Below the pieces are notes generated by a model. That model saw only the letters and a list, made by a program, of their open reading frames with translations. It searched no databases and was not told the DNA's origin. A stretch of 64,000 nt of DNA from Pseudoalteromonas sp. MMG007 (GTDB lineage Bacteria; Pseudomonadota; Gammaproteobacteria; Enterobacterales; Alteromonadaceae): contig NZ_JAGJEI010000017.1 in NCBI RefSeq assembly GCF_018100985.1, forward strand, positions 1-64,000, given 5' to 3'. Positions 10,949 to 19,849 of this stretch are shown here, piece after piece (position 1 is the first letter of the stretch; the number at the start of each line of letters is the position of its first letter). Position numbers and translations under genes: made by a program.

Positions 10949-11012
10949 ATAGCGCATGAGCATACACTAGTAATTGCTTTGCTCAATTCGGTGCAGAGCA
11001 ATCATGCGCTAT
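10949..11012. repeat. Compound inverted repeat (64 bp) after the TonB receptor gene
   Basis: An outer perfect 11-bp arm pair ATAGCGCATGA/TCATGCGCTAT (10949-10959 and 11002-11012) encloses an inner 10-bp arm pair ATTGCTTTGC/GCAGAGCAAT (10973-10982 and 10993-11002, one G-T pair). It lies in the 3' untranslated region of the receptor transcript, ahead of its terminator. Purpose unknown. Confidence 0.7.
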
Positions 11013-11075
11013 AAATTTTACCCAGTAAAAGCATTTTCTAATAGTTAAAGAATGAGCTCTAAGTAAAATAGTATT

Positions 11076-13184
11076 TTAAAAGCGGTAAGTTAAGCTAACT
11101 TTTCCGCTAATAGGTGAGCCATAAAATCCCACATTAGCTAAGCTAGTAATATATTTTTCATCTGTAATATTATCAATGTTAGCTTGAATTGATAGGTCTT
11201 CGTTAGCTTCCCATCTAGCAAATGCGTTCATTAGTAAATAAGAATCCTGTTTAACATTACTGGCTATATTTGCTGTTTTTGATTGCCATTTACCGGCTAA
11301 GCCGAATTGAAATTGAGGTAGTTGAGGTAGCGTATAATCTAAAGAAAAATTAACAACATTTTCAGGCTCCCACTCATGAGAGCTATCGCCAGCATCATCA
11401 TTAATATCTAAGTATGTATAAGCAAATACAGCGTTTAGATCATCAGTTATTTGTCCTGTTAATTCTAATTCAAAACCCTGCGTATCTTGGTCGGCTCCTT
11501 TATAGTAAGTAAACCCAGATGCATTTAGCCCAGCATAAGTTGCAATGTTATCTTGCTTTGCGCTAAACACTGCAAAGGTTGCAAGCAGGTGATCATCAAA
11601 CCATTGAGTTTTAACACCTACTTCGTAATTAACGCCTTTACTTGGATCTAAAAAGTTACCGTCGTAATCGTATTGTTCTTGTGGTTGATAAATATCGGAG
11701 TAGCTTACGTACAAGTTAACATCATCATTAATTGCATAGGTTGTTGCTAGGTAAGGGCTTACTTCACTCTCATTATTATCTATATCAACGCCTTGGCTAA
11801 ATCCTGAGCGCTCATAATCAATAGCGTTAAAGCCTGCAATAACAAATAGGTCACTTGTTAGGTTTAATTTAGTTGAACCAAAAAAACGCTTCAAAGTAAC
11901 ATCAATATCAGCATATTTAGTTTGCTCGCCCCAAATAGGTTCAGCGATCGCATCTAAAGCATATGGAAAAGCAGGAGCTAAACCATAAGCTTCTGTCGTT
12001 GCAGCATCGTAAGAGTTAGTAAAAGAGTAGGATGTGCTTTGTGAAATACTTCCACCAAGCATTAATTCATGCTCTTGACCAAACAAGCTGTATTCACCCT
12101 TAGCCGTTATATCAAATAAATCAGCTGAGAACTCTGTATCGTATCGTCCAGGAAGACTGACTAAACCTAAATTAGTTTCACTATCAAACATTCCATAAGC
12201 GTCATAAAGATAAAGCAATTTGCTTTGATCTTCTGAGTCTTGGTAATTATAAGTTGTTTTAATTTCCCAGTTATTATCAAATACATAAGTATATTCAATA
12301 AAAGCAGTGGTATTAAGAGTGTCCCATTTAGTCCATTCTTGAGTTGGACTTGCACTTACGTCCCACTCTGCTTGCGTACCATCGGCATAAGATAGTGGTA
12401 AACCTCCCCACATTGTTCCATCTGTATTTGCATCTTGATATGAGGCACCGAATGAAAGTGTTGAATTACCAGTAAGTTGTCCGTCGATTACAGCAGAGAA
12501 GTAAGTGCGATCGTTTTCTAAGCCGTCTAGGTATGAATCAGAATCCTCTGCAGCAGCAACAAATCGAGCAGCCCAACTGCCTGAATCTGTTAATAAAAAT
12601 GAATAATCTGCTTGCAAGCGTTTGAAGCCATATGAACCTACAGATATACCCACTTCACCTTCATTCTCATTTGTTGGGCGCTTTCGAACATAGTTAATAG
12701 TGCCCGCAGCATTACCTACACCTGTTAATTGCCCATTAGCACCACGAATAACTTCTATTTTTTCATAACCGTAGCTTTCCATAGCACCTGTAACAAGGCC
12801 CCAGTTATTAGGCAGTCCAACACCGTCAACTTGAGTACTCTTAATATCAAAGCCTCGTGAGGTATATCGTGTACGGTTAGTTTCACCTTGCTCTACAGTG
12901 ATGCCTGTGGCCATTTTCATAGCGTCATTAATGCTGTTTGCTGCAAAGTTTTTAAGTTGTTTGGCATCTATTACACTAATAGATTGTGGTGTTTCATTAA
13001 GCTCCATGGTTAAACCTGTAGCACCTTGACTAACTCGGTCTTGACGTACACCAACTATTAATATTTCTTCCATTTTTTCATTATTATTTTCAACTGTACT
13101 AGTAGCTGCTGTTTCTTGTGCGTGAGCAGAAAAACCCATAGCCAAAACTAATGAAGAAAGTGCAAAAGTGCGATTGAGTTTCAT
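11076..13184 (-). CDS. TonB-dependent ferric-siderophore receptor
   Basis: This is an outer-membrane gated channel for iron-siderophore uptake, energised by TonB. The 702-residue precursor has a signal peptide cleaved after AHA (residue 22), a TonB-box-like 'EEILIVG' at 39-45 and a plug domain at about 55-165 containing 'TPQSISVID' and 'VIRGANGQLTGVGNAAGTIN'. A 22-strand barrel follows, ending in the terminal aromatic 'SLTYRF'. The plug resembles the hydroxamate or mixed siderophore group (FhuE/FpvA-like), but the exact ligand cannot be told. The start follows AAGGGA. A Fur-like box lies 82 bp upstream. No periplasmic binding protein or ABC transporter gene is adjacent. Confidence 0.92.
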   Translation of the reverse strand: MKLNRTFALSSLVLAMGFSAHAQETAATSTVENNNEKMEEILIVGVRQDRVSQGATGLTMELNETPQSISVIDAKQLKNFAANSINDAMKMATGITVEQGETNRTRYTSRGFDIKSTQVDGVGLPNNWGLVTGAMESYGYEKIEVIRGANGQLTGVGNAAGTINYVRKRPTNENEGEVGISVGSYGFKRLQADYSFLLTDSGSWAARFVAAAEDSDSYLDGLENDRTYFSAVIDGQLTGNSTLSFGASYQDANTDGTMWGGLPLSYADGTQAEWDVSASPTQEWTKWDTLNTTAFIEYTYVFDNNWEIKTTYNYQDSEDQSKLLYLYDAYGMFDSETNLGLVSLPGRYDTEFSADLFDITAKGEYSLFGQEHELMLGGSISQSTSYSFTNSYDAATTEAYGLAPAFPYALDAIAEPIWGEQTKYADIDVTLKRFFGSTKLNLTSDLFVIAGFNAIDYERSGFSQGVDIDNNESEVSPYLATTYAINDDVNLYVSYSDIYQPQEQYDYDGNFLDPSKGVNYEVGVKTQWFDDHLLATFAVFSAKQDNIATYAGLNASGFTYYKGADQDTQGFELELTGQITDDLNAVFAYTYLDINDDAGDSSHEWEPENVVNFSLDYTLPQLPQFQFGLAGKWQSKTANIASNVKQDSYLLMNAFARWEANEDLSIQANIDNITDEKYITSLANVGFYGSPISGKVSLTYRF

Positions 13185-13265
13185 GTTTTCCCTTAATTAA
13201 TAGAACTTATTATTTGAGTTTATTTAAATATTTGCCACATTCTACTATTTGAAAATAATAAATTC

Positions 13266-13286
13266 AAATAAAAACCATTATCATTT
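13266..13286 (-). promoter_or_regulatory. Putative Fur box of the TonB receptor gene
   Basis: The minus strand reads AATGATAATGGTTTTTATT (13285-13267), a good match to the Fur consensus GATAATGATAATCATTATC in its left half and a partial match in its right half. It lies in the receptor's AT-rich promoter region. Repression under iron-replete conditions is inferred. Confidence 0.65.
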
Positions 13287-13651
13287 GCAGGTTTGTTTCC
13301 ATTATTTAAAAATCAGTATTTATTTATTAAATATAATTCCGATTGTCGAAACTATATTATTATCAGAGGGTTTTTTAACTAATTGGTTTTATTTGATAAT
13401 TTTTGGTGTGGGTGGGTGTTTTTACAATTTATTTTGGTTGAATCTTCCAGCTATAAGACTAGCTCACATTAAATTAATGTAGATAGATTATTATGCTTTA
13501 AGTTAAGTTTTATAAAAGGATACCTTAATAAGCGCTAATTCAGGTAAGGAAAGAAGAAAATTCCATGTTGTTGCAGGGTCTTATGACAATAAATTAAATT
13601 TATAAGTACAAAATAGGCATGTGATTAGATGAATACTTTTTTAATTTAGTT
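13287..13651. other. Intergenic, AT-rich, no gene supported
   Basis: This stretch lies between the promoter region of the TonB receptor and the terminator of the porin gene. A 77-codon plus-strand frame (13249-13482) runs through it but starts on the Fur box, has no ribosome site and has low-complexity AT-driven composition, so I do not call it. Nothing else is recognisable. Confidence 0.5.
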
Positions 13652-13656
13652 AAAAA

Positions 13657-13674
13657 AAGCGGCTAAGGCCGCTT
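13657..13674 (-). terminator. Porin gene terminator
   Basis: A seven-bp GC-rich stem (AAGCGGC/GCCGCTT) with a four-base loop is followed on the minus strand by a T7 run, 25 bp after the porin stop. Confidence 0.88.
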
Positions 13675-13698
13675 AATTGATCATACTGTTTTTACTAA

Positions 13699-14868
13699 TT
13701 AAAAAGAGTATTTAACAGAGAATTGTAAACGATCTAAATCGCCATCAACACCGCTTTCTGTTTCACGTTCGGCATGCTTAAACTCAGCACCAAATGTTAA
13801 GCGTTTAACTGGCGAGTATAAAATGTTGGCGCTAAAGCTTTGGCTAGACTCAACCGGATCGCCAGAAATAGCTAATAAGTCAGTGTTGTTATCAGCACTA
13901 AAGAACGAGTATAAGAACGTAGAGCGCCATTGGCTTGTCCACTTATGTTGATAAGCTACAAAGCCCGATGTTGAATCAATTGCATCAAGCTCATCGTCAT
14001 TAAGTACTGCGCCATGTGCCACATTTAAGCCTACGTAACGGCCTAAACCTTTACCTTGTGTAAGCATAAATTTAAGGTAGTCTTCACCAAAGTTAACGCG
14101 ACCAGACGCGCTAATACCAAATGATGTTTCGTCAGCATCGACATCGCCTACTTTATATGTAAGTTGGCGCGCAAGTGCAGCAACTACAATGTTACCCCAA
14201 TCAGCTTTGTGAGTATAACGGGCGGTAAAGTCAGGCAGTGATGCGTCGTCAGTTTCTACGCGTGTGCCGCCTTGTGTAGTTATGGTGCTTTCTGGATTTT
14301 CTAATGAGAAAGACCAAGCACCCGTTGTATATTTAATTTGAGTTTGACGAACAAACACAGTGCCCTCAGCAGGGCCTACAAAATCGAGTGTTTCGGCCAA
14401 AGCACCTACATTTTGAAAATTTGACCATGTTTGACCAAATAACCAGCCATCATAAGCCACAAAAGCATGGCGAATGCGCGGTGCGTACGAATTTGATACA
14501 CGCTCATTGCCACCAGGCGCTGATGCTAAAAAGTCTAACTCAATTTTGGTTTTTACTGTTTTACCGTTATCCATTAACGTAGAAGTACCAAAGTTGAAGC
14601 GAGATTCACGTGCATGCATATCAAACACAGCATCAGAGTCATTGTCATCGCCAACAGTAAGTGTACTTGGTACGTAAAAATCGCGACCAACACTTGAGCC
14701 AGAAGGTGCACCCGCAGAGTAATCACTCCACATTGTGTCTAATTTAATGTATCCACCGTAGGTAAATTCGGTATCACCAATTTTTGCAGCTGTTGCCGCA
14801 TAAGCAGTACTTGATAGTGCACATAGTACAGCGCTTGCTGCCAATTTTTTTAATGGGGTAAATTTCAT
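13699..14868 (-). CDS. DcaP-like trimeric outer-membrane porin
   Basis: The 389-residue product has a clear signal peptide (MKFTPLKKLAASAVLCALSS...AYA, cleavage after residue 24), a beta-barrel-like alternation throughout and a C-terminal phenylalanine ('FSVKYSF'). It resembles the DcaP family of diffusion channels for small organic anions, with 'YGGYIKLDTMWSDY' near the N-terminus and 'FGQTWSNFQNVGALAETLDFVGP' in the middle third. It lacks the N-terminal coiled coil seen in Acinetobacter DcaP. It is transcribed divergently from acs, which suggests a role in acetate or carboxylate entry, but that is inference. AGGA precedes the ATG. Confidence 0.82.
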   Translation of the reverse strand: MKFTPLKKLAASAVLCALSSTAYAATAAKIGDTEFTYGGYIKLDTMWSDYSAGAPSGSSVGRDFYVPSTLTVGDDNDSDAVFDMHARESRFNFGTSTLMDNGKTVKTKIELDFLASAPGGNERVSNSYAPRIRHAFVAYDGWLFGQTWSNFQNVGALAETLDFVGPAEGTVFVRQTQIKYTTGAWSFSLENPESTITTQGGTRVETDDASLPDFTARYTHKADWGNIVVAALARQLTYKVGDVDADETSFGISASGRVNFGEDYLKFMLTQGKGLGRYVGLNVAHGAVLNDDELDAIDSTSGFVAYQHKWTSQWRSTFLYSFFSADNNTDLLAISGDPVESSQSFSANILYSPVKRLTFGAEFKHAERETESGVDGDLDRLQFSVKYSF

Positions 14869-15308
14869 TGTGGTGTCCTTTATAGGCTACTTGTTGTTTG
14901 TTGCTTTTTTTTCATATAAGGCTGTATTACTTGCTACTAGTATTACTTACGAATAAAAAAGGGTGCTAATTTGGCTTTTCAATACACATATTGTTTTCAT
15001 TCGTTAAATAAAGCTTTGGCATGTAATACTGCAAATAACTTTATTAATTACACAAACACTTTTGAATATGCGTAATATTTACTCAATTACCTATTGGTCT
15101 ATAAGACTAAGGTTTTAGAGTGAACTTGTTTGTATTTACTTACATTTAACATCTTGTATTGGTTATGTAAAATAATTGAAAGCAGATGGATTATAAACTA
15201 CAAATAGATAAATAAAAGCAGAGTACAACTAAGGTCTAATACTTAATAAAGCACTGCTGAGTAATCCTTGAAAGGAGCCTAAGGCAAGCAATCTTAATGG
15301 AGACGAAG
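14869..15308. other. Shared porin/acs regulatory region
   Basis: 440 bp separate the divergent porin and acs genes. It is AT-rich and must contain both promoters, but I could not assign a confident -35/-10 pair or a clear CRP site. The tail (15275-15308) holds AAAGGAG and then GGAG at 15299-15302, the acs ribosome site. Confidence 0.5.
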
Positions 15309-17249
15309 ATGTCACAAAGTATCTATTCAGTTCCGGCGCATATTAAAGATGCGACTCTTGTTGATAAAAATAAATATAATACGCTTTACAAGCAATCTAT
15401 TGATGACCCTGAAGGTTTTTGGGGTGAACACGGCAAACGCCTTGATTGGTCCACTCCCTATACTAAAGTTAAAAATACTTCTTTTGATAAAGGCCATATC
15501 AGCATTAAATGGTATGAAGATGGCTATTTAAATGCGTCTTACAACTGTATTGACCGCCACTTGAAAACTAAAGCAGACAAAGTTGCGCTTATTTGGGAAG
15601 GTGATAACCCCAATGAAAGCGAAAATATTACTTATCAACAGTTACACGATGAAGTGGCTAAATTCGCTAATGGCCTTAAAAAGCTAGGTGTACAAAAAGG
15701 CGATCGTGTTGCTATTTACATGCCCATGACTCCTCAGGCTGTTTATGCAATGCAAGCGTGTGCACGAATAGGTGCAATTCATTCTGTGGTATTTGGTGGT
15801 TTTTCGCCATCGGCTATAGCGGACCGTATTAAAGATTCTGGCGCTAAAGTGGTGATCACCTCAGATGAAGGGCGACGTGCAGGTAATTGTGTGCCACTTA
15901 AAGCGAATGTTGATGAAGCGGTATCGCAAGACTCAGTAACCACAATTGAGCACGTTATTGTGCATCAATTAACGGGCGGTGAAGTTGATTGGAATGATCA
16001 TGATATTTGGTGGCACGATTTAGTCGCTGATTTACCAGCGCAGTGCGAACCAGAGCCTATGAATGCTGAAGACCCTTTGTTTATATTGTATACATCAGGT
16101 TCTACTGGACAGCCTAAAGGCGTGGTACATACCACTGGTGGCTATTTAGTTTATTCATCAATGACTCATGAATACGTATTTGATTTACAAAATGATGATG
16201 TTTATTGGTGTAGTGCCGATGTAGGTTGGATCACGGGACACAGCTATATTGCATATGGCCCATTAGTAAATGGGTGTACTCAAGTATTATTTGAAGGTGT
16301 ACCTACTTATCCAACTGCTGGGCGCATGGGGGAAGTGGTTGATAAACACAACGTTACTATTTTATATACCGCTCCAACCGCTATTCGTGCCTTAATGGCC
16401 AAAGGCGATGAGCCAACTGAGTCTTCGCATCGCGATAGCTTACGTATTTTAGGTTCTGTAGGTGAGCCAATAAACCCAGAAGCGTGGACGTGGTATTACG
16501 AACAAATTGGTAAGTCAAATTGTCCGATTGTAGATACGTGGTGGCAAACAGAAACCGGTGGCATTATGATCACGCCATTACCAGGTGCGACCGACACTAA
16601 ACCAGGTTCTGCGACACATCCATTTTTTGGTATTGCACCAGCATTATTTGATGCAGAAGGTAATACACTAGAAGGCGCTGTTGATGGGAACTTAGTTATA
16701 TTAGATAGCTGGCCTTCACAAGCGCGCACTGTTTATGGCGACCATGAACGCTTTGAGCAAACTTACTTTAGCGCATACCCAGGTGTTTATTTTACAGGTG
16801 ATGGTTGTCGCCGCGATGAAGATGGCTATTACTGGATCACAGGTCGCGTAGATGATGTACTTAATGTGTCTGGTCACCGTTTAGGTACTGCTGAAATAGA
16901 AAGTGCATTAGTTGCGCATGAAGCCGTAGCTGAAGCCGCCGTTGTTGGTTACCCGCATGACATAAAAGGCCAAGGTATTTATGTATATATTACGCCTAAC
17001 GAAGGCGTAACTGTGAGCGATGAGCTAACTAAAGAGGTACGCAGCTGGGTTCGTAAAGAGCTTAGCCCTATAGCATCGCCCGATATGATTCAGTGGTCAC
17101 CGGGTTTACCAAAAACACGTTCAGGTAAGATTATGCGCCGTATTTTACGTAAAATTGCTGCAAATGAGCATCAACAATTAGGTGATACGTCAACACTTGC
17201 AGATCCGTCTGTAGTGGATGATCTAATCGAGAACAGATTAAATCGTTAA
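15309..17249 (+). CDS. acs: Acetyl-CoA synthetase (AMP-forming)
   Basis: Acs activates acetate through acetyl-AMP to acetyl-CoA for acetate scavenging. The 646-residue product has the ANL-superfamily motifs in order: '[19 protein letters not shown]' (P-loop), '[10 protein letters not shown]', '[20 protein letters not shown]', '[11 protein letters not shown]' and the C-terminal '[16 protein letters not shown]' with the acetylatable catalytic Lys. The ATG at 15309 follows GGAG with six bases of spacing and gives '[12 protein letters not shown]', aligned with E. coli 'MSQIHKHTIPANI'. An upstream in-frame ATG at 15297 overlaps that ribosome site. It lies next to a LuxR-type regulator, an arrangement known for acs regulation in Pseudomonas. 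Confidence 0.97.
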   Translation: MSQSIYSVPAHIKDATLVDKNKYNTLYKQSIDDPEGFWGEHGKRLDWSTPYTKVKNTSFDKGHISIKWYEDGYLNASYNCIDRHLKTKADKVALIWEGDNPNESENITYQQLHDEVAKFANGLKKLGVQKGDRVAIYMPMTPQAVYAMQACARIGAIHSVVFGGFSPSAIADRIKDSGAKVVITSDEGRRAGNCVPLKANVDEAVSQDSVTTIEHVIVHQLTGGEVDWNDHDIWWHDLVADLPAQCEPEPMNAEDPLFILYTSGSTGQPKGVVHTTGGYLVYSSMTHEYVFDLQNDDVYWCSADVGWITGHSYIAYGPLVNGCTQVLFEGVPTYPTAGRMGEVVDKHNVTILYTAPTAIRALMAKGDEPTESSHRDSLRILGSVGEPINPEAWTWYYEQIGKSNCPIVDTWWQTETGGIMITPLPGATDTKPGSATHPFFGIAPALFDAEGNTLEGAVDGNLVILDSWPSQARTVYGDHERFEQTYFSAYPGVYFTGDGCRRDEDGYYWITGRVDDVLNVSGHRLGTAEIESALVAHEAVAEAAVVGYPHDIKGQGIYVYITPNEGVTVSDELTKEVRSWVRKELSPIASPDMIQWSPGLPKTRSGKIMRRILRKIAANEHQQLGDTSTLADPSVVDDLIENRLNR

Positions 17250-17296
17250 ATGCGCGTTAAAAACTTGATTACAAGTTGATTCTAAACGTAGTATAT

Positions 17297-17334
17297 CGGC
17301 TGTCAGAAAAGATTTTATATCTTACTGGCGGCCG
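17297..17334 (+). promoter_or_regulatory. Leader hairpin between acs and the response-regulator gene
   Basis: CGGCTGTCAG (17297-17306) pairs along its whole length with CTGGCGGCCG (17325-17334), using two G-U pairs. An inner AAGAT/ATCTT stem extends it. No T-run follows, so it is not a normal terminator. It ends nine bases before the AGGAG ribosome site (17343-17347) of the downstream gene. Confidence 0.5.
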
Positions 17335-17353
17335 AATTTATTAGGAGTGAACC

Positions 17354-18004
17354 ATGAGTCAGTTTTTAATAGCGGACGATCATCCGTTATTTCGCGAAGC
17401 ACTAAAGGGCGCATTGAGTGCAAAGTTTGAAGATTTAGAGGTTTTTGAATCGTCAGATTTTGACAGCACATTACACGTGTTAAGCGAGCAAGAGGATCTT
17501 GATATATTACTGCTAGACCTTCACATGCCAGGAAATGGTGATTTATATGGTCTTATTCGTATTAGAGAAGATTATCCGAGCTTACCCATTGCAGTAGTTT
17601 CAGGTAGTGAAGACGTTAATATAGTCTCAAAAGTAATGGGCTACGGTGCTATGGGGTTTATTCCTAAATCGTCATCGTCTGATGATATTGCCAGCGCAAT
17701 AAACCAAATACTTGAAGGCGATACATGGCTACCAAAAGAGCTTAAAAATAAAGTAGCTGAAATTGAAGGTGAAGATAGAGAAATTGCAGCACAGGTTGCA
17801 TCGCTAACACCACAGCAATACCGAGTGCTTCAATATTTACACGAAGGTTTACTCAATAAACAAATAGCTTATGAATTAAACATATCAGAAGCAACAGTAA
17901 AAGCACACATTACAGCCATATTCAGAAAGCTTGGAGTTTACAATCGTACTCAAGCCGTTTTAATTGCAGCTAAATTACAATTAGAACCAATAGAACAAGC
18001 ATAA
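17354..18004 (+). CDS. LuxR/NarL-family response regulator
   Basis: A 216-residue two-domain regulator. The receiver domain (1-120) has the acidic pair Asp8-Asp9, phospho-acceptor Asp55 ('ILLLDLHMP') and Lys105 ('FIPKS'). The LuxR-type helix-turn-helix spans about 150-207 ('LTPQQYRVLQYLHEGLLNKQ', 'ISEATVKAHITAIFRKLGVY'). It follows acs on the same strand. It resembles the AgmR/ErdR/CrbR regulators that control acs in pseudomonads, so control of acetate metabolism is the likely job, by inference. No histidine kinase gene is adjacent. AGGAG at 17343-17347 supports the start. Confidence 0.88.
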   Translation: MSQFLIADDHPLFREALKGALSAKFEDLEVFESSDFDSTLHVLSEQEDLDILLLDLHMPGNGDLYGLIRIREDYPSLPIAVVSGSEDVNIVSKVMGYGAMGFIPKSSSSDDIASAINQILEGDTWLPKELKNKVAEIEGEDREIAAQVASLTPQQYRVLQYLHEGLLNKQIAYELNISEATVKAHITAIFRKLGVYNRTQAVLIAAKLQLEPIEQA

Positions 18005-18012
18005 AAATTTTA

Positions 18013-18037
18013 AAAGAGCTTACACGGCTCTTTTTTT
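18013..18037 (+). terminator. Terminator after response-regulator gene
   Basis: Stem AAAGAGC/GCTCTTT (18013-18019 with 18027-18033), seven-base loop, then a T-run, immediately after the stop codon. Confidence 0.8.
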
Positions 18038-18131
18038 ATACTTAAAATCTACACGTTATTTACCTTTTATACATGATCTCATTTGCAAACAATGCTAGGT
18101 TAGCGAAATTTTGTAATTTATAGAGCTAAGT

Positions 18132-19727
18132 ATGACAGACTCCACACATTCACCTAATAATCAACCTAAAGGCAATAACGGTTTATTTAATCGCTTTTTA
18201 GCGACCGTTGAGTTTTTAGGTAATATGCTACCCCATCCTATTACTTTATTCGCGATGTTTGCAGTTTCAATCGTGTTAATCAGTGGCATTGCCGACTGGT
18301 TTGGCTTAAGTGCTATTGACCCGCGCCCGGTTGGCGCTGCTGGTCGTGCACCTGATGGTGTTATTGAGGTTGTAAGCTTACTCAGTGCAGAGGGCCTACA
18401 ACGTATTATGGCAGGTCTTGTGACTAACTTTACTGGTTTTGCGCCCTTAGGTACCGTATTGGTAGCATTACTCGGTGTAAGTGTTGCAGAGCACTCAGGG
18501 TTGCTCTCTGCAGCTATGCGCGGCATGGTAATGGGGGCTTCAAAACGCTTAGTTACCTTTATGGTGGTGTTCGCGGCCATAATGTCTAACACTGCATCTG
18601 AGCTTGGGTACGTTGTTTTAATTCCTTTGGCTGCAATGATATTTCATAGTTTGGGGCGCCATCCTTTAGCTGGCTTAGCGGCTGCCTTTGCTGGTGTATC
18701 TGGGGGTTATAGTGCTAATTTATTATTAGGAACAATAGACCCTCTATTAGCAGGTATTACCACGCCTGCAGCACAAATGATTGACCCTACTTATGAGGTT
18801 GGCGCTGAGGCTAACTGGTACTTCATGATGATATCGGTATTACTTATTGCTGCGCTTGGTACGCTAGTGACCGAAAAAATAGTCGAGCCACGGTTAGGTA
18901 AATACAACCCAGACGAAGCAAGTATAGATTTATCGCAAAACAATATTGATACGTTAAGCGCACATGAAAAGTTAGGTTTGAAGTGGGCAGGCGTTGCTTT
19001 ATTGGTTGTGTTGTCGTTATTTGCTTGGACGATTATTCCTGCTGATGGCATTTTGCGCCATCCAGAAACAGGCCAAGTGGCAGGCTCACCTTTTTTAAAA
19101 GGGATTGTGGCAATTATATTCGTCACGTTTAGTGTGCCAGGCTTTGTTTATGGACGAGTAGTTGGCAGTATGAAAAACGATAAAGACGTTATTAATGCAA
19201 TGAGTAAAAGCATGAGCTCTATGGGCTTATATATTGTGTTAGTTTTTTTTGCAGCACAATTTGTAGCCTTTTTTAAATGGACATACTTAGGCACTATATT
19301 GGCAATTAATGGTGCGGCTCTTTTGCAGGCGTTGAATCTGACTGGACCAGAAGTGTTTGTACTATTTATTCTAATGTGTGCACTGGTTAATTTGAGCTTA
19401 GGTTCATCATCGGCTCAATGGGCCATTACAGCCCCTATTTTTGTACCTATGCTTATGCTCATTGGCTACGCACCCGAGACTATTCAGGCTGCTTATCGTA
19501 TTGGTGACTCCGTCACAAACTTAATTACCCCAATGATGAGCTATTTTGGGTTAATTTTAGCTGTTGCAGTAAAATATAAAAAAGACATGGGGATAGGGAC
19601 GTTAGTTGCCACTATGTTGCCATACAGTATTGTGTTTTTTATTGGTTGGGTAATTTTATTTTACGTGTGGGTGTTCGCGTTAGGGTTACCTGTTGGACCT
19701 GAGTCACCTATTTATTATAGGCCTTAA
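18132..19727 (+). CDS. AbgT-family transporter
   Basis: A 531-residue polytopic inner-membrane protein of the AbgT family, which includes E. coli AbgT (p-aminobenzoyl-glutamate uptake) and Neisseria MtrF (antimetabolite efflux). Family signatures include 'NMLPHPITLFAMF', 'GFAPLGTVLVALLGVSVAEHSGLL', 'FAAIMSNTASELGYVVLIPL', 'GGYSANLLLGTIDPLLAGIT' and 'GDSVTNLITPMMSYFGLI'. The direction and substrate cannot be read from the sequence. It stands alone between terminators; no abgAB hydrolase genes are present. The start codon has only a weak ribosome site (TAGAG). Confidence 0.9.
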   Translation: MTDSTHSPNNQPKGNNGLFNRFLATVEFLGNMLPHPITLFAMFAVSIVLISGIADWFGLSAIDPRPVGAAGRAPDGVIEVVSLLSAEGLQRIMAGLVTNFTGFAPLGTVLVALLGVSVAEHSGLLSAAMRGMVMGASKRLVTFMVVFAAIMSNTASELGYVVLIPLAAMIFHSLGRHPLAGLAAAFAGVSGGYSANLLLGTIDPLLAGITTPAAQMIDPTYEVGAEANWYFMMISVLLIAALGTLVTEKIVEPRLGKYNPDEASIDLSQNNIDTLSAHEKLGLKWAGVALLVVLSLFAWTIIPADGILRHPETGQVAGSPFLKGIVAIIFVTFSVPGFVYGRVVGSMKNDKDVINAMSKSMSSMGLYIVLVFFAAQFVAFFKWTYLGTILAINGAALLQALNLTGPEVFVLFILMCALVNLSLGSSSAQWAITAPIFVPMLMLIGYAPETIQAAYRIGDSVTNLITPMMSYFGLILAVAVKYKKDMGIGTLVATMLPYSIVFFIGWVILFYVWVFALGLPVGPESPIYYRP

Positions 19728-19796
19728 TAAGGTGCCAATTTTTACTCGGTTATTATATTTTTAAATGAAGAATTGAGTTAAATTATTTGGTATAAA

Positions 19797-19830
19797 AAAG
19801 CCAGCATTAGAGAATCTAATTGCTGGCTTT
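19797..19830. terminator. Bidirectional terminator between abgT-like gene and purU
   Basis: Long stem at 19797-19812 with 19815-19830 (core AAAGCCAGC/GCTGGCTTT, with one mismatch above it), A-run before and T-run after. It serves two convergent genes. Confidence 0.88.
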
Positions 19831-19849
19831 TAGAATGTATAAAGGTGTT

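Noticed and set aside
10949-11012. Could the compound inverted repeat be an integron attC site
   Set aside because: No matching RYYYAAC and GTTRRRY core sites flank it, and there is no integrase gene in the window.
13249-13482. 77-codon plus-strand frame before the porin gene
   Set aside because: It begins on the Fur-like box, lacks a ribosome site and is AT-driven hydrophobic nonsense.
15017-15033. Sigma-54-like TGGCATGTAATACTGCA in the porin/acs region
   Set aside because: The spacing between the GG and GC dinucleotides is 11, not 10.
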